NCBI GenBank assembly: GCA_023390695.1
Contig: JAEWCJ010000295.1
Span: 1 to 6,898, forward strand
Origin: Pseudomonadota bacterium
GTDB lineage: Bacteria; Pseudomonadota; Alphaproteobacteria; Rhizobiales; Xanthobacteraceae
Length of the DNA stretch: 6,898 nt
Reading direction: 5' to 3'
The notes under the pieces are model-generated. The model was not told where the DNA came from, made no database searches, and was given only the letters and a program-made list of their open reading frames with translations. The position numbers and the translations under genes were made by a program. Below, in pieces: positions 1-5,335 of this stretch. The number at the start of each line of letters is the position of its first letter. Position 1 is the stretch's first letter.

Positions 1-256
1 CCACGCAGCGCATGCCGTTGCCGCAGGCGCCGGCTTCCGAACCGTCGTTGTTGTAGATACGCACGAACGAGTCCGTGCCGGGCGTGCGCGGCGGATACAG
101 CGCCATCAACTGGTCATTGGGCGCGGCCGCCGGCTGCGCCGCCGCCCGCGCATCCTCGGCGCTGATCGCCCGCGGATCCTGGCGCATGTCGACCACCACG
201 ATCTCGTTGCCGAGGCCGTTCATCTTCACAAAAGCATGATTGGCGAGTGCGCTCAT
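1..256 (-). CDS. dapF: Diaminopimelate epimerase DapF, N-terminal part (runs off the window)
   Basis: DapF interconverts LL- and meso-2,6-diaminopimelate in the cytoplasm, feeding lysine and peptidoglycan synthesis. Only the first 85 codons are present; the gene continues beyond position 1. Reading the minus strand from the ATG at 256-254 gives [20 protein letters not shown], which carries the family's N-terminal substrate-binding motif (usually GLGNDF, here GLGNEI). Residues 68-85 read [18 protein letters not shown], the segment around the first catalytic cysteine (Cys78, in ACGNG). The second catalytic cysteine lies outside the window. The start is chosen because the preceding sequence shows no similar coding, although no strong Shine-Dalgarno sequence is visible before it. 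The gene is divergent from the exported protein gene at 412. The family assignment is very secure; the exact start is likely but not proven. Confidence 0.94.
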   Translation of the reverse strand, partial: MSALANHAFVKMNGLGNEIVVVDMRQDPRAISAEDARAAAQPAAAPNDQLMALYPPRTPGTDSFVRIYNNDGSEAGACGNGMRCV

Positions 257-283
257 CACAATATCTGCCGCAAAGGTGGCGGT

Positions 284-313
284 TATATATGGGGAATCAC
301 GGCCCATTGGCCA
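284..313 (-). promoter_or_regulatory. Weak candidate promoter for dapF
   Basis: On the minus strand, TGGCCA (313-308) and TATATA (289-284) are separated by 18 bases and would start transcription about 20 bases before the dapF ATG. The TATATA sits in the only A/T-rich island of this divergent gap. The -35 match is only 4 of 6, so this is a guess from position and composition. Confidence 0.25.
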
Positions 314-382
314 GCGCCGGCTTGGGCGGCCGAAATAGCGCCACGCCGCCGGTGTCTGCTCATGCTAGATTTGCAGGGGACA

Positions 383-398
383 CCGGCCGTGCGGCCGG
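383..398 (+). promoter_or_regulatory. Short perfect hairpin just before the ribosome binding site of the GyrI-like gene
   Basis: CCGGCC (383-388) and GGCCGG (393-398) are perfect inverted arms around a GTGC loop. The stem ends three bases before the GGAGG at 402-406, so if transcribed it would lie against the ribosome binding site. It has no T-run, so it is not an intrinsic terminator. A regulatory role is only inferred; a GC-rich 6-bp palindrome can occur by chance here. Confidence 0.35.
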
Positions 399-401
399 GA
401 C

Positions 402-406
402 GGAGG
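402..406 (+). promoter_or_regulatory. Ribosome binding site that decides the GyrI-like start
   Basis: GGAGG lies five bases before the ATG at 412. It selects this ATG over the in-frame ATG at 247, which overlaps the 5' end of dapF and would put 55 residues without family character ahead of the signal peptide. Confidence 0.75.
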
Positions 407-411
407 ATGAC

Positions 412-999
412 ATGACGGCATTGCGCGCCGCGCTCGCTGCGGCGCTGGGTCTTGGCGCGGTGTCCGGCGCGGGGCTGTCCATGACGCCCTCCATGGCGCG
501 GGCGCAGGAGGCACAGACGCCCGCCCCGCCCGCCGCTGCCGAATTCGGCCTCGAAGTCACGCTGCCCGAGAAAACCCTCGTGTTCATGACCGGCAACGGC
601 AAATGGGATGCGGCGTATGAGACCGTCGTCGACGCCTTCAAGACCGTCTACGCCTTCCTGGAGAAAGAAGGCCTGCAGCCCGCCGGTCAGGCGATGATGA
701 TCTATACCGGCGCCGACGATAGCGGCTTCAATTTCCGGGCGGCAGTGCCGGTCGGCGCCGCGCCCGCGAACCCGCCGGTCGGCGACCTCGCCGTCGGTCC
801 GGCGCCCGCCGGCAAGGCCTACAAATTCGTGCACCGCGGCCCCTATGACGGGATCGAGAATACCTACGAGGCGATCACCAATTTCTTCGAGGAAAAGGAC
901 ATCGAGCCGCAGGACATGTTCATCGAGGAATATGTCACCGACCCGCGCAGCACCGCCGACAGCGAGCTGGTCATCAATGTACTGGTGCCGGTGAAATAA
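412..999 (+). CDS. Exported GyrI-like / AraC-effector-binding (SOUL-fold) domain protein
   Basis: The 195-residue product starts with a probable Sec signal peptide: Arg5, a hydrophobic Ala/Leu/Gly stretch to about residue 22, and an Ala-Arg-Ala site with cleavage expected after residue 31. An Ala/Pro-rich linker (32-44) follows, then one domain of about 150 residues resembling the GyrI-like small-molecule-binding fold. Seen in it are WDAAYETVVDAFKTVYAFL (65-83), MMIYTG (95-100), AAVPV (110-114), KFVHRGPYD (138-146), YEAITNF (152-158) and EEYVTDP (172-178) before a final VINVLVPVK strand. The acidic pair in EEYVTDP sits where the drug-contacting Glu of BmrR-type domains is expected, an inference from distance to the C-terminus. 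The usual members are cytoplasmic regulators or gyrase inhibitors; the export signal and lack of a DNA-binding domain argue for a periplasmic ligand-binding role. Ligand unknown. No clear promoter is visible and no terminator lies directly behind it. Confidence 0.85.
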   Translation: MTALRAALAAALGLGAVSGAGLSMTPSMARAQEAQTPAPPAAAEFGLEVTLPEKTLVFMTGNGKWDAAYETVVDAFKTVYAFLEKEGLQPAGQAMMIYTGADDSGFNFRAAVPVGAAPANPPVGDLAVGPAPAGKAYKFVHRGPYDGIENTYEAITNFFEEKDIEPQDMFIEEYVTDPRSTADSELVINVLVPVK

Positions 1000-1029
1000 T
1001 ACCTCAATCAAGAGACTGATATCGTTATC

Positions 1030-1041
1030 GATTCCGGAATC
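1030..1041. promoter_or_regulatory. 12-bp perfect palindrome beside the ffh promoter (possible operator)
   Basis: GATTCCGGAATC reads identically on both strands and ends one base before the -35 box at 1043. Its position suits a protein-binding site affecting the ffh promoter. No regulator is recognised from the sequence, and a chance palindrome of this length cannot be excluded. Confidence 0.35.
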
Positions 1042-1042
1042 C

Positions 1043-1071
1043 TTGACGCCCGGACGGCAAATCCCTAGTTT
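1043..1071 (+). promoter_or_regulatory. Probable promoter of the ffh-rpsP-rimM-trmD-rplS group
   Basis: TTGACG (1043-1048), preceded by C to give the CTTGAC favoured in alphaproteobacteria, is followed after exactly 17 bases by TAGTTT (1066-1071). The -35 matches 5 of 6 bases of the sigma-70 consensus, the -10 only 3 of 6. Transcription would begin near 1078, giving a leader of about 140 bases before ffh. It is the best promoter-like sequence between the exported protein gene and ffh. Confidence 0.6.
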
Positions 1072-1152
1072 CCGCCCGCTCTCGCAAGAGAACCGACCTT
1101 CACCCGCCGACCGGTCCCGCGAGGCCGGAGGCCCCCGCCCGACAGCGCGATG

Positions 1153-1178
1153 CGCCCTCGGGCGTTGTTTTTCGTTTT
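1153..1178 (+). terminator. Terminator-like hairpin in the ffh leader (possible attenuator, or terminator for the upstream gene)
   Basis: CGCCC (1153-1157) and GGGCG (1160-1164) form a short GC stem, immediately followed by a T-rich tract (1165-1178, interrupted by G and CG). The stem is only 5 bp and the 2-base loop would force the inner pair open, so it is a weak terminator. It lies downstream of the predicted ffh start site, so it could attenuate ffh or stop transcripts reading through from the exported protein gene, which has no other terminator. Confidence 0.35.
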
Positions 1179-1179
1179 C

Positions 1180-1203
1180 CCTCTTCCCGCAAGCGGGGAG
1201 AGG
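1180..1203. repeat. Palindromic element (REP-like hairpin) against the ffh ribosome binding site
   Basis: Eleven bases (1180-1190, CCTCTTCCCGC) pair with 1193-1203 (GCGGGGAGAGG) around AA; all pairs are Watson-Crick except one T-G. The core is of the type CTCCCCGC-AA-GCGGGGAG, familiar as a dispersed intergenic palindrome in Bradyrhizobium-like genomes. The stem ends four bases before AAGGA (1208-1212), the ffh Shine-Dalgarno sequence. Copy number cannot be judged from one window, so 'repeat' is a family-based inference. Confidence 0.55.
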
Positions 1204-1218
1204 TGAAAAGGACAAGAG

Positions 1219-2748
1219 ATGTTCGACAACCTGTCGGAACGGCTATCCGGAATCCTCGACCGCCTGACGCGGCGCGGGGCGCTGTCGGCCGCCGATGTCG
1301 ACGAGGCGTTGCGCGAAGTGCGCCGGGCGCTGCTGGAGGCCGACGTCGCGCTCGATGTCGCGCGCGCCTTCATCGACCGGGTGCGCGAACGCGCGGTCGG
1401 CGCCGACGTCATCAAGTCGGTCACGCCGGGCCAGATGGTGGTGAAGATCGTCCATGACGAACTCGTCGCCACGCTCGGCTCCGACGCCCAGGCGATCGAC
1501 CTGAATGCGCCGGCCCCGCTCGCCATCATGATGGTCGGCCTGCAGGGCTCCGGCAAAACCACGACCACCGCCAAGCTCGCCAAGCGCCTCACGTCTCTCA
1601 ACAACAAGAAGACGCTGATGGCCTCGCTCGACACCCGCCGCCCGGCGGCGATGGAGCAGCTGGCCGTGCTCGGCAAGCAGGTCGAGATCGACACCCTGCC
1701 GGTCGTCGCGGGGCAGACGCCGCCGCAGATCGCGCGCCGCGCGCTCGAGGCCGGACGCCTCGGCGGCTACGACATCGTCATTCTCGACACCGCCGGCCGC
1801 ATCACCCTCGACGAGGCGCTGATGGCGGAAGCCGCGGAGGTGAAGAGCGCCGCGCAGCCGCATGAAGTGCTGCTGGTCGCCGACAGCCTCACCGGCCAGG
1901 ACGCGGTCAATCTGGCGCGGTCGTTCGACGAGCGCGTCGGCCTCACCGGCATCGTGCTGACGCGCGTCGACGGCGACGGCCGCGGCGGCGCCGCACTCTC
2001 GATGCGCTCGGTCACCGGCAAGCCGATCAAGCTGATCGGCACCGGCGAGAAGATGGACGCGCTGGAGACCTTCGATCCCGCGCGCATCGCCGGCCGCATT
2101 CTCGGCATGGGCGACATCGTCTCGCTGGTCGAGAAGGCGGCGCAGAATCTCGACGCCGAGAAGATGCAGCGCGCCGCCGAGCGCATGCGCAAGGGCACGT
2201 TCGACCTCACCGACCTGCGCGAACAGCTCACGCAGATGCAGAAGCTCGGCGGACTGGGCGGCCTGATGGGCATGATGCCGGGCATCGGCAAGATGAAAGC
2301 GCAGATGGCGAATGCCAATCTCGACGACTCGCTGCTGAAGCGGCAATGCGCGATCATCGATTCGATGACGCCGCAGGAGCGCGGCAATCCCGACATCCTG
2401 AAAGCCAGCCGCAAGAAGCGCATCGCCGCCGGCTCCGGCACCACGCCGGAGCAGATCAACAAGTTGCTGAAAATGCATCGCACCATGGCCGACATGATGA
2501 AGGCGATGGGCGGAAAGGGCGGCAAGCGCGGACCGATGGCCGGCCTTGCGAATGCGCTCGGCCTCGGCGGCGGCATGCCGTCGGCGGAAGAGATGGCGAA
2601 GATGGCCGAGCAGATGAAAGGTGCGGGCGGCGGATTGCCGCCGAGCATGCCGGGCATGCCGACAAATCTGCCGCCGAATTTCCCCGGCTTGCCGGGCGGA
2701 AAGATGCCGGGGCTGCCCGGCCTGCCTGGTTTTGGAAAGAAGAAATAA
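1219..2748 (+). CDS. ffh: Signal recognition particle protein Ffh
   Basis: Ffh is the SRP54-type GTPase that, with 4.5S RNA, binds signal sequences leaving the ribosome and delivers them to FtsY at the membrane. The 509-residue product has the N domain (about 1-95), then the GTPase G domain with P-loop GLQGSGKTT (107-115), DTRRPAA (138-144), DTAGR (190-194), TRVDGDGRGGAAL (248-260) and GTGEK (274-278). The methionine-rich M domain runs from about 300, with a finger-loop-like segment MQKLGGLGGLMGMMPG (340-355) and the RNA-binding motif SMTPQERGNPDIL...SRKKRIAAGSG (382-406). Residues 438-509 are a Gly/Met/Pro tail with PGMP and PGLPG units, making it longer than the 453-residue E. coli protein. 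The start is supported by AAGGA six bases upstream. It heads the ribosomal group, 54 bases before rpsP with no terminator between. Confidence 0.98.
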   Translation: MFDNLSERLSGILDRLTRRGALSAADVDEALREVRRALLEADVALDVARAFIDRVRERAVGADVIKSVTPGQMVVKIVHDELVATLGSDAQAIDLNAPAPLAIMMVGLQGSGKTTTTAKLAKRLTSLNNKKTLMASLDTRRPAAMEQLAVLGKQVEIDTLPVVAGQTPPQIARRALEAGRLGGYDIVILDTAGRITLDEALMAEAAEVKSAAQPHEVLLVADSLTGQDAVNLARSFDERVGLTGIVLTRVDGDGRGGAALSMRSVTGKPIKLIGTGEKMDALETFDPARIAGRILGMGDIVSLVEKAAQNLDAEKMQRAAERMRKGTFDLTDLREQLTQMQKLGGLGGLMGMMPGIGKMKAQMANANLDDSLLKRQCAIIDSMTPQERGNPDILKASRKKRIAAGSGTTPEQINKLLKMHRTMADMMKAMGGKGGKRGPMAGLANALGLGGGMPSAEEMAKMAEQMKGAGGGLPPSMPGMPTNLPPNFPGLPGGKMPGLPGLPGFGKKK

Positions 2749-2802
2749 CGGTTCAATCGACACAAACGCGAACAACACGACTTTCAAGAAAGGATACCTG
2801 AA

Positions 2803-3153
2803 ATGCCCGTCGTTCTCCGCATGGCCCGCGCCGGCACCAAGAAGCGCCCGTTCTATCACATCGTCGCCGCCGACTCGCGCTCGCCGCGCGACGGCCGCTT
2901 CATCGAGCGCCTCGGCTTCTTCAATCCGCTGCTGCCGAAGGACAACAAGGACCGTCTGCGTTTCGACCTCGACAAGGCCAAGGCCTGGATCGCGAAGGGC
3001 GCGCAGCCGTCCGACCGCGTGGCGCGTTTCCTCGACGAGGCCGGCCTGATCAAGCGCGAGAAGCGCAACAATCCGGAAAAGGCGATCCCGCGCAAGCAGC
3101 GCAAGGCGATGGCCGAGGAAGCCGCCAAGGCCGCCAGCGCGCCGGCAGGCTAA
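2803..3153 (+). CDS. rpsP: 30S ribosomal protein bS16
   Basis: bS16 binds 16S rRNA early in assembly of the small subunit. The 116-residue product opens with [20 protein letters not shown] and carries the family signature [20 protein letters not shown] (23-42), then the [17 protein letters not shown] segment (55-71) typical of the C-terminal half of the fold. From about residue 86 it ends in a Lys/Arg/Ala-rich extension absent from the 82-residue E. coli protein, as in other alphaproteobacteria. AAAGGA (2789-2794) lies eight bases before the ATG. It follows ffh by 54 bases and its stop is only six bases before rimM, which suggests a shared transcript and coupled translation. Confidence 0.98.
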   Translation: MPVVLRMARAGTKKRPFYHIVAADSRSPRDGRFIERLGFFNPLLPKDNKDRLRFDLDKAKAWIAKGAQPSDRVARFLDEAGLIKREKRNNPEKAIPRKQRKAMAEEAAKAASAPAG

Positions 3154-3159
3154 GCCGAT

Positions 3160-3756
3160 ATGGCTCCGCGTCCGAAAAACGGGCGCGACACGCGAGTCTG
3201 CGTGGCGCAGATCGGCGCCGCGCATGGGCTCAAGGGCGAGGTGCGGCTGTGGTCCTTTACCGAGGATCCGGCCGCCGTTGCGCAATATGGCGCGCTCGAA
3301 ACCGAGGACGGCTCGCGTCGTCTCGACATCCTGCACCTGAAAGCCGCCAAGGATCACTTCGTCGTCCGGCTGCGCGGCGTCGACGATCGCAATGCGGCGG
3401 AAGCGTTGCGCAACACCAAGCTCTATATCGCGCGCGAGCGTCTGCCCGCGACCGACGACGGCACGTTCTATCATGTCGATCTGATCGGCCTGACCGCGGT
3501 CGACCCGCAGGGCGCCGACATCGGCGAGGTCATTGCGGTGCAGAATTTCGGCGCCGGCGACATCATCGAAATCCGCCGCGCCGACCATTCGACCGTGTTC
3601 TTTCCCTTCACCGACGCCGTGGTGCCGGAGATCGATATCGCGGCGGGACGGATGACAATTGTGCCGCCGGAAGAAATTGAAGGCGACGAGGCAGAAACCG
3701 ACGAAGCAATGGTGTCGTCCCGGCCGAGCGCGCAGCGCGAGAGCCGGGATCCATAG
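3160..3756 (+). CDS. rimM: 16S rRNA processing / 30S maturation factor RimM
   Basis: RimM assists late maturation of the 30S subunit head and binds uS19. The 198-residue product has the N-terminal RimM domain with VAQIGAAHGLKGEVRLWSF (15-33) and ARERLP (91-96), and the PRC-barrel-like C-terminal domain with FYHVDLIGL (103-111), IGEV (121-124), GAGDIIEI (131-138) and FFPFTDAVVPEIDI (147-160). The conserved part ends near residue 170. The start lies six bases after the rpsP stop and has only a weak CAGG upstream, so translational coupling to rpsP is likely. The last 14 codons (VSSRPSAQRESRDP, 185-198) and the stop lie in a palindromic repeat that also fills the gap to trmD, so this tail is probably not ancestral. 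Function is secure; the tail is probably dispensable (inference). Confidence 0.97.
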   Translation: MAPRPKNGRDTRVCVAQIGAAHGLKGEVRLWSFTEDPAAVAQYGALETEDGSRRLDILHLKAAKDHFVVRLRGVDDRNAAEALRNTKLYIARERLPATDDGTFYHVDLIGLTAVDPQGADIGEVIAVQNFGAGDIIEIRRADHSTVFFPFTDAVVPEIDIAAGRMTIVPPEEIEGDEAETDEAMVSSRPSAQRESRDP

Positions 3757-3813
3757 CCGCCGCATCTGAAATTGAATTCTGAATTTATGGGTCCCCGCTT
3801 TCGCGGGGACGAC
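3714..3813. repeat. Composite palindromic repeat overlapping the rimM 3' end
   Basis: Two hairpins face each other. The left has CCCGGC (3719-3724) and GCCGGG (3743-3748) as outer arms, with CGCGC-A-GCGCG (3729-3739) inside. The right has GTCCCCGC (3791-3798) and GCGGGGAC (3803-3810) around TTTC. The ends also mirror each other: GTCGTCCC at 3714-3721 against GGGGACGAC at 3805-3813, and GGGATCCATA at 3746-3755 against TATGGGTCCC at 3786-3795 with one mismatch. An A/T-rich centre with GAATTC lies between. In the minus-strand direction it reads like the 'GPINSEFNFRCGGYGSRL' peptides often mistranslated from such repeats in Bradyrhizobium relatives. Copy number elsewhere cannot be seen here. Confidence 0.8.
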
Positions 3814-3848
3814 CGGAATAAAAGCCGAGGCTGACCGAGACAAAAGCA

Positions 3849-4571
3849 ATGCCGTGGCGCGCGACGATATTCACCATCTTTCCGGATATGTTTCCCGGCC
3901 CGCTCGGGATGAGCCTCGCCGGCAAGGCCCTGGCCAACGGAACGTGGTCGCTGGAGACCGTCGACATCCGGGATTTCGGCATCGGCGCGCATCGCACCGT
4001 CGACGACACGCCGGCCGGCGGCGGTCCGGGCATGGTGATGAAGGCGGATGTGCTGGCGCAGGCGATCGACGCCCGCGCCGCCGATTCCCGGCCCCGCCTG
4101 CTGATGAGCCCGCGCGGCACGCCGCTGACCCAGCACCGGGTGGCGGAGCTGGCGCAGGGGAGCGGCGCGGTCATCGTCTGCGGCCGGTTCGAGGGCGTGG
4201 ACGAGCGGCTGATCGCGGCGCGCGGCCTCGAGGAAGTATCCATCGGCGATTACGTGCTGTCGGGCGGGGAAATCGCCGCGCTGGCGGTGCTGGACGCCTG
4301 CGTGCGGCTCCTGCCCGGCGTGATGGGCGCCGCGGCCTCGGGAACCGAGGAGAGTTTCGCCGGCGGTCTGCTGGAATATCCCCAATACACCCGGCCGCAG
4401 GTCTTCGAGGGCCAGCCGATCCCGGAGGCCCTGGTATCGGGCGACCATGCCAGGGTCGCGCGGTGGCGGCAGGAACAGGCCGAGCGGCTGACCCGGGAGC
4501 GGCGGCCCGACCTCTGGGCGGCTCACGCCGCCCGGCAACCGGATGGAAAGAAAACCCATCCAAAAGCGTGA
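3849..4571 (+). CDS. trmD: tRNA (guanine-37-N1)-methyltransferase TrmD
   Basis: TrmD uses S-adenosylmethionine to methylate G37 beside the anticodon, which prevents +1 frameshifting; it is normally essential. The 240-residue product shows the trefoil-knot SPOUT signatures: [11 protein letters not shown] (55-65), [12 protein letters not shown] (84-95), [10 protein letters not shown] (111-120), [11 protein letters not shown] (131-141) and LLPGVMG (154-160), then the linker [16 protein letters not shown] (168-183) and C-terminal helices with [14 protein letters not shown] (194-207). At the position corresponding by my count to the catalytic Asp169 of the Haemophilus/E. coli enzyme it has Glu168; Arg153 matches the partner Arg154. 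The ATG lacks a clear Shine-Dalgarno sequence and follows a 92-base gap occupied mostly by the palindromic repeat. The reading frame is intact and full length. Confidence 0.98.
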   Translation: MPWRATIFTIFPDMFPGPLGMSLAGKALANGTWSLETVDIRDFGIGAHRTVDDTPAGGGPGMVMKADVLAQAIDARAADSRPRLLMSPRGTPLTQHRVAELAQGSGAVIVCGRFEGVDERLIAARGLEEVSIGDYVLSGGEIAALAVLDACVRLLPGVMGAAASGTEESFAGGLLEYPQYTRPQVFEGQPIPEALVSGDHARVARWRQEQAERLTRERRPDLWAAHAARQPDGKKTHPKA

Positions 4572-4596
4572 CAAGCGGGACTCTTTGCATTAGAAC
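4568..4596 (+). promoter_or_regulatory. Probable internal promoter for rplS
   Basis: GTGACA (4568-4573) and TAGAAC (4591-4596) are separated by exactly 17 bases, matching the sigma-70 consensus at 5 of 6 and 4 of 6 positions. The -35 box overlaps the trmD stop codon (4569-4571). A start near 4603 would give a leader of about 67 bases for rplS, allowing bL19 to be made in excess of the upstream enzymes. Confidence 0.55.
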
Positions 4597-4627
4597 CCCC
4601 GCAAATCCTGACAGTGGACATACGGAG

Positions 4628-4658
4628 CGTCGCGCCCCGTGAGCGCGCGTAGACGACG
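4628..4658 (+). promoter_or_regulatory. Leader hairpin abutting the rplS ribosome binding site
   Basis: CGTCG (4628-4632) pairs with CGACG (4654-4658), continued inside by CGC (4633-4635) with GCG (4647-4649) after a four-base bulge. The 3' arm ends on the first base of the GGAGA Shine-Dalgarno sequence (4658-4662). Folding could modulate rplS translation. No known L19 leader motif is recognised, so the role is speculative. Confidence 0.3.
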
Positions 4659-4669
4659 GAGATTTCGCC

Positions 4670-5077
4670 ATGAACCTGATCCAGCAACTCGAACAAGAGC
4701 AAGTGGCGAAGCTTTCCGCCAATCGCGAAATCCCGGATTTTCAGCCGGGCGACACCCTGCTCGTGAACGTGAAAGTCAAGGAAGGCGAGCGCAGCCGCGT
4801 GCAGGCCTATGAAGGCGTCTGCATCGCCCGCTCCGGCGGCGGCATCCACGAGAACTTCACGGTCCGCAAGATCTCCTACGGCGAGGGCGTCGAGCGCGTG
4901 TTTCCGCTCTATTCGCCGATGATCGATTCGATCAAGCTGGTGCGCCGCGGCAAGGTGCGCCGCGCCAAGCTGTATTACCTGCGCGCGCTGCGCGGCAAGA
5001 AGGCGCGTATCGCCGAAGTGCAGTCGCATCACGGCGACGGCAATGCGGACGGCGCCAAGAAGGCCGCCGCGAAGTAA
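4670..5077 (+). CDS. rplS: 50S ribosomal protein bL19
   Basis: bL19 lies at the subunit interface of the large ribosomal subunit, near the contact with 16S rRNA. The 135-residue product begins [15 protein letters not shown] and holds the family core: [20 protein letters not shown] (21-40), [20 protein letters not shown] (45-64) and the signature [19 protein letters not shown] (67-85), then [23 protein letters not shown] (92-114). A short His/Gly/Lys/Ala-rich tail (about 119-135) extends it beyond the 115-residue E. coli form. GGAGA seven bases before the ATG supports the start. It is the last gene of the ffh group, 98 bases after trmD, and the strong terminator behind it closes the unit. Confidence 0.98.
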   Translation: MNLIQQLEQEQVAKLSANREIPDFQPGDTLLVNVKVKEGERSRVQAYEGVCIARSGGGIHENFTVRKISYGEGVERVFPLYSPMIDSIKLVRRGKVRRAKLYYLRALRGKKARIAEVQSHHGDGNADGAKKAAAK

Positions 5078-5097
5078 GCGGCGCAGCCAAGCCATGC

Positions 5098-5125
5098 AAA
5101 AAGGGGCCTCGCGGCCCCTTTTTTT
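5098..5125 (+). terminator. Strong intrinsic terminator after rplS
   Basis: GGGGCC (5103-5108) and GGCCCC (5113-5118) enclose a TCGC loop, followed by seven Ts (5119-5125) and preceded by five As that can extend the stem. It starts 21 bases after the rplS stop and ends the ffh-rplS unit. The symmetry would let it work on the other strand too, though no minus-strand gene ends here. Confidence 0.94.
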
Positions 5126-5151
5126 GCGCGCCCGGCACAGACGGGCAATCA

Positions 5152-5180
5152 TTGTCCCGCGAGCTTGGAATTGCTACATA
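5152..5180 (+). promoter_or_regulatory. Probable leuC promoter
   Basis: TTGTCC (5152-5157) and TACATA (5175-5180) are 17 bases apart, 27 bases beyond the rplS terminator. Transcription would start near 5187, giving leuC an untranslated leader of roughly 210 bases. This is the best promoter-like pair between the terminator and leuC. Confidence 0.5.
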
Positions 5181-5187
5181 CAAGCCC

Positions 5188-5313
5188 ATGACGTTCCATC
5201 GTCCCAAGGCTGAAGCGGGCATTCACCGGCACCTGATCGTGCTGGACGATCACGCGCGCCTGCCGTGGCGTTTCTTCGGACGCATGACCGCGGCGATCCA
5301 AGCGGGGCTTTGA
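5188..5313 (+). CDS. Possible 41-residue small ORF in the leuC leader
   Basis: This ORF begins [19 protein letters not shown] and ends [13 protein letters not shown]. Its ATG falls almost exactly where transcription from the 5152-5180 promoter should begin, so it could be translated as a leaderless message; no Shine-Dalgarno sequence precedes it. About three quarters of its codons end in G or C and the choice (CTG, CAC, GCG, CGC) fits neighbouring genes, but this GC-rich DNA gives open frames easily. It has only four Leu residues and no Leu run, so it does not look like a classical leucine attenuator peptide. I do not recognise a family. It may be a conserved small protein, a translated leader affecting leuC, or chance. 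Confidence 0.28.
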   Translation: MTFHRPKAEAGIHRHLIVLDDHARLPWRFFGRMTAAIQAGL

Positions 5314-5318
5314 TTCCG

Positions 5319-5335
5319 TCCGGCGATTTGCCGGA
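5319..5335 (+). promoter_or_regulatory. Hairpin in the leuC leader just after the small ORF
   Basis: TCCGGC (5319-5324) and GCCGGA (5330-5335) are perfect arms around a GATTT loop, six bases past the small ORF stop (5311-5313) and 64 bases before the leuC ATG. There is no T-run, so it is not an intrinsic terminator. It may be a leader structure; function is unknown. I see nothing further recognisable in 5336-5399. Confidence 0.35.

Noticed and set aside
247..411. An upstream in-frame extension of the GyrI-like protein from the ATG at 247
   Set aside because: It overlaps dapF and puts 55 uncharacteristic residues before a clear signal peptide, while a GGAGG sits five bases before the ATG at 412.
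2781..2792. CTTTC-AA-GAAAG inverted repeat covering the rpsP Shine-Dalgarno sequence
   Set aside because: A two-base loop cannot close, leaving at most a 4-bp A/T-rich stem, too weak to matter.
3791..3810. The GTCCCCGC hairpin after rimM as an intrinsic terminator
   Set aside because: No T-run follows; it is better explained as the right half of the palindromic repeat, and the essential gene trmD lies just downstream.
1243..3849. An 868-codon open frame on the minus strand opposite ffh, rpsP and rimM
   Set aside because: It is antisense to three securely identified genes, is rich in Arg/His/Ala as expected for a GC-rich shadow frame, and has no recognisable domain.
5188..5313. A classical leucine attenuator (leader peptide plus terminator) before leuC
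   Set aside because: The small ORF has no run of Leu codons and no terminator with a T-run lies between it and leuC.
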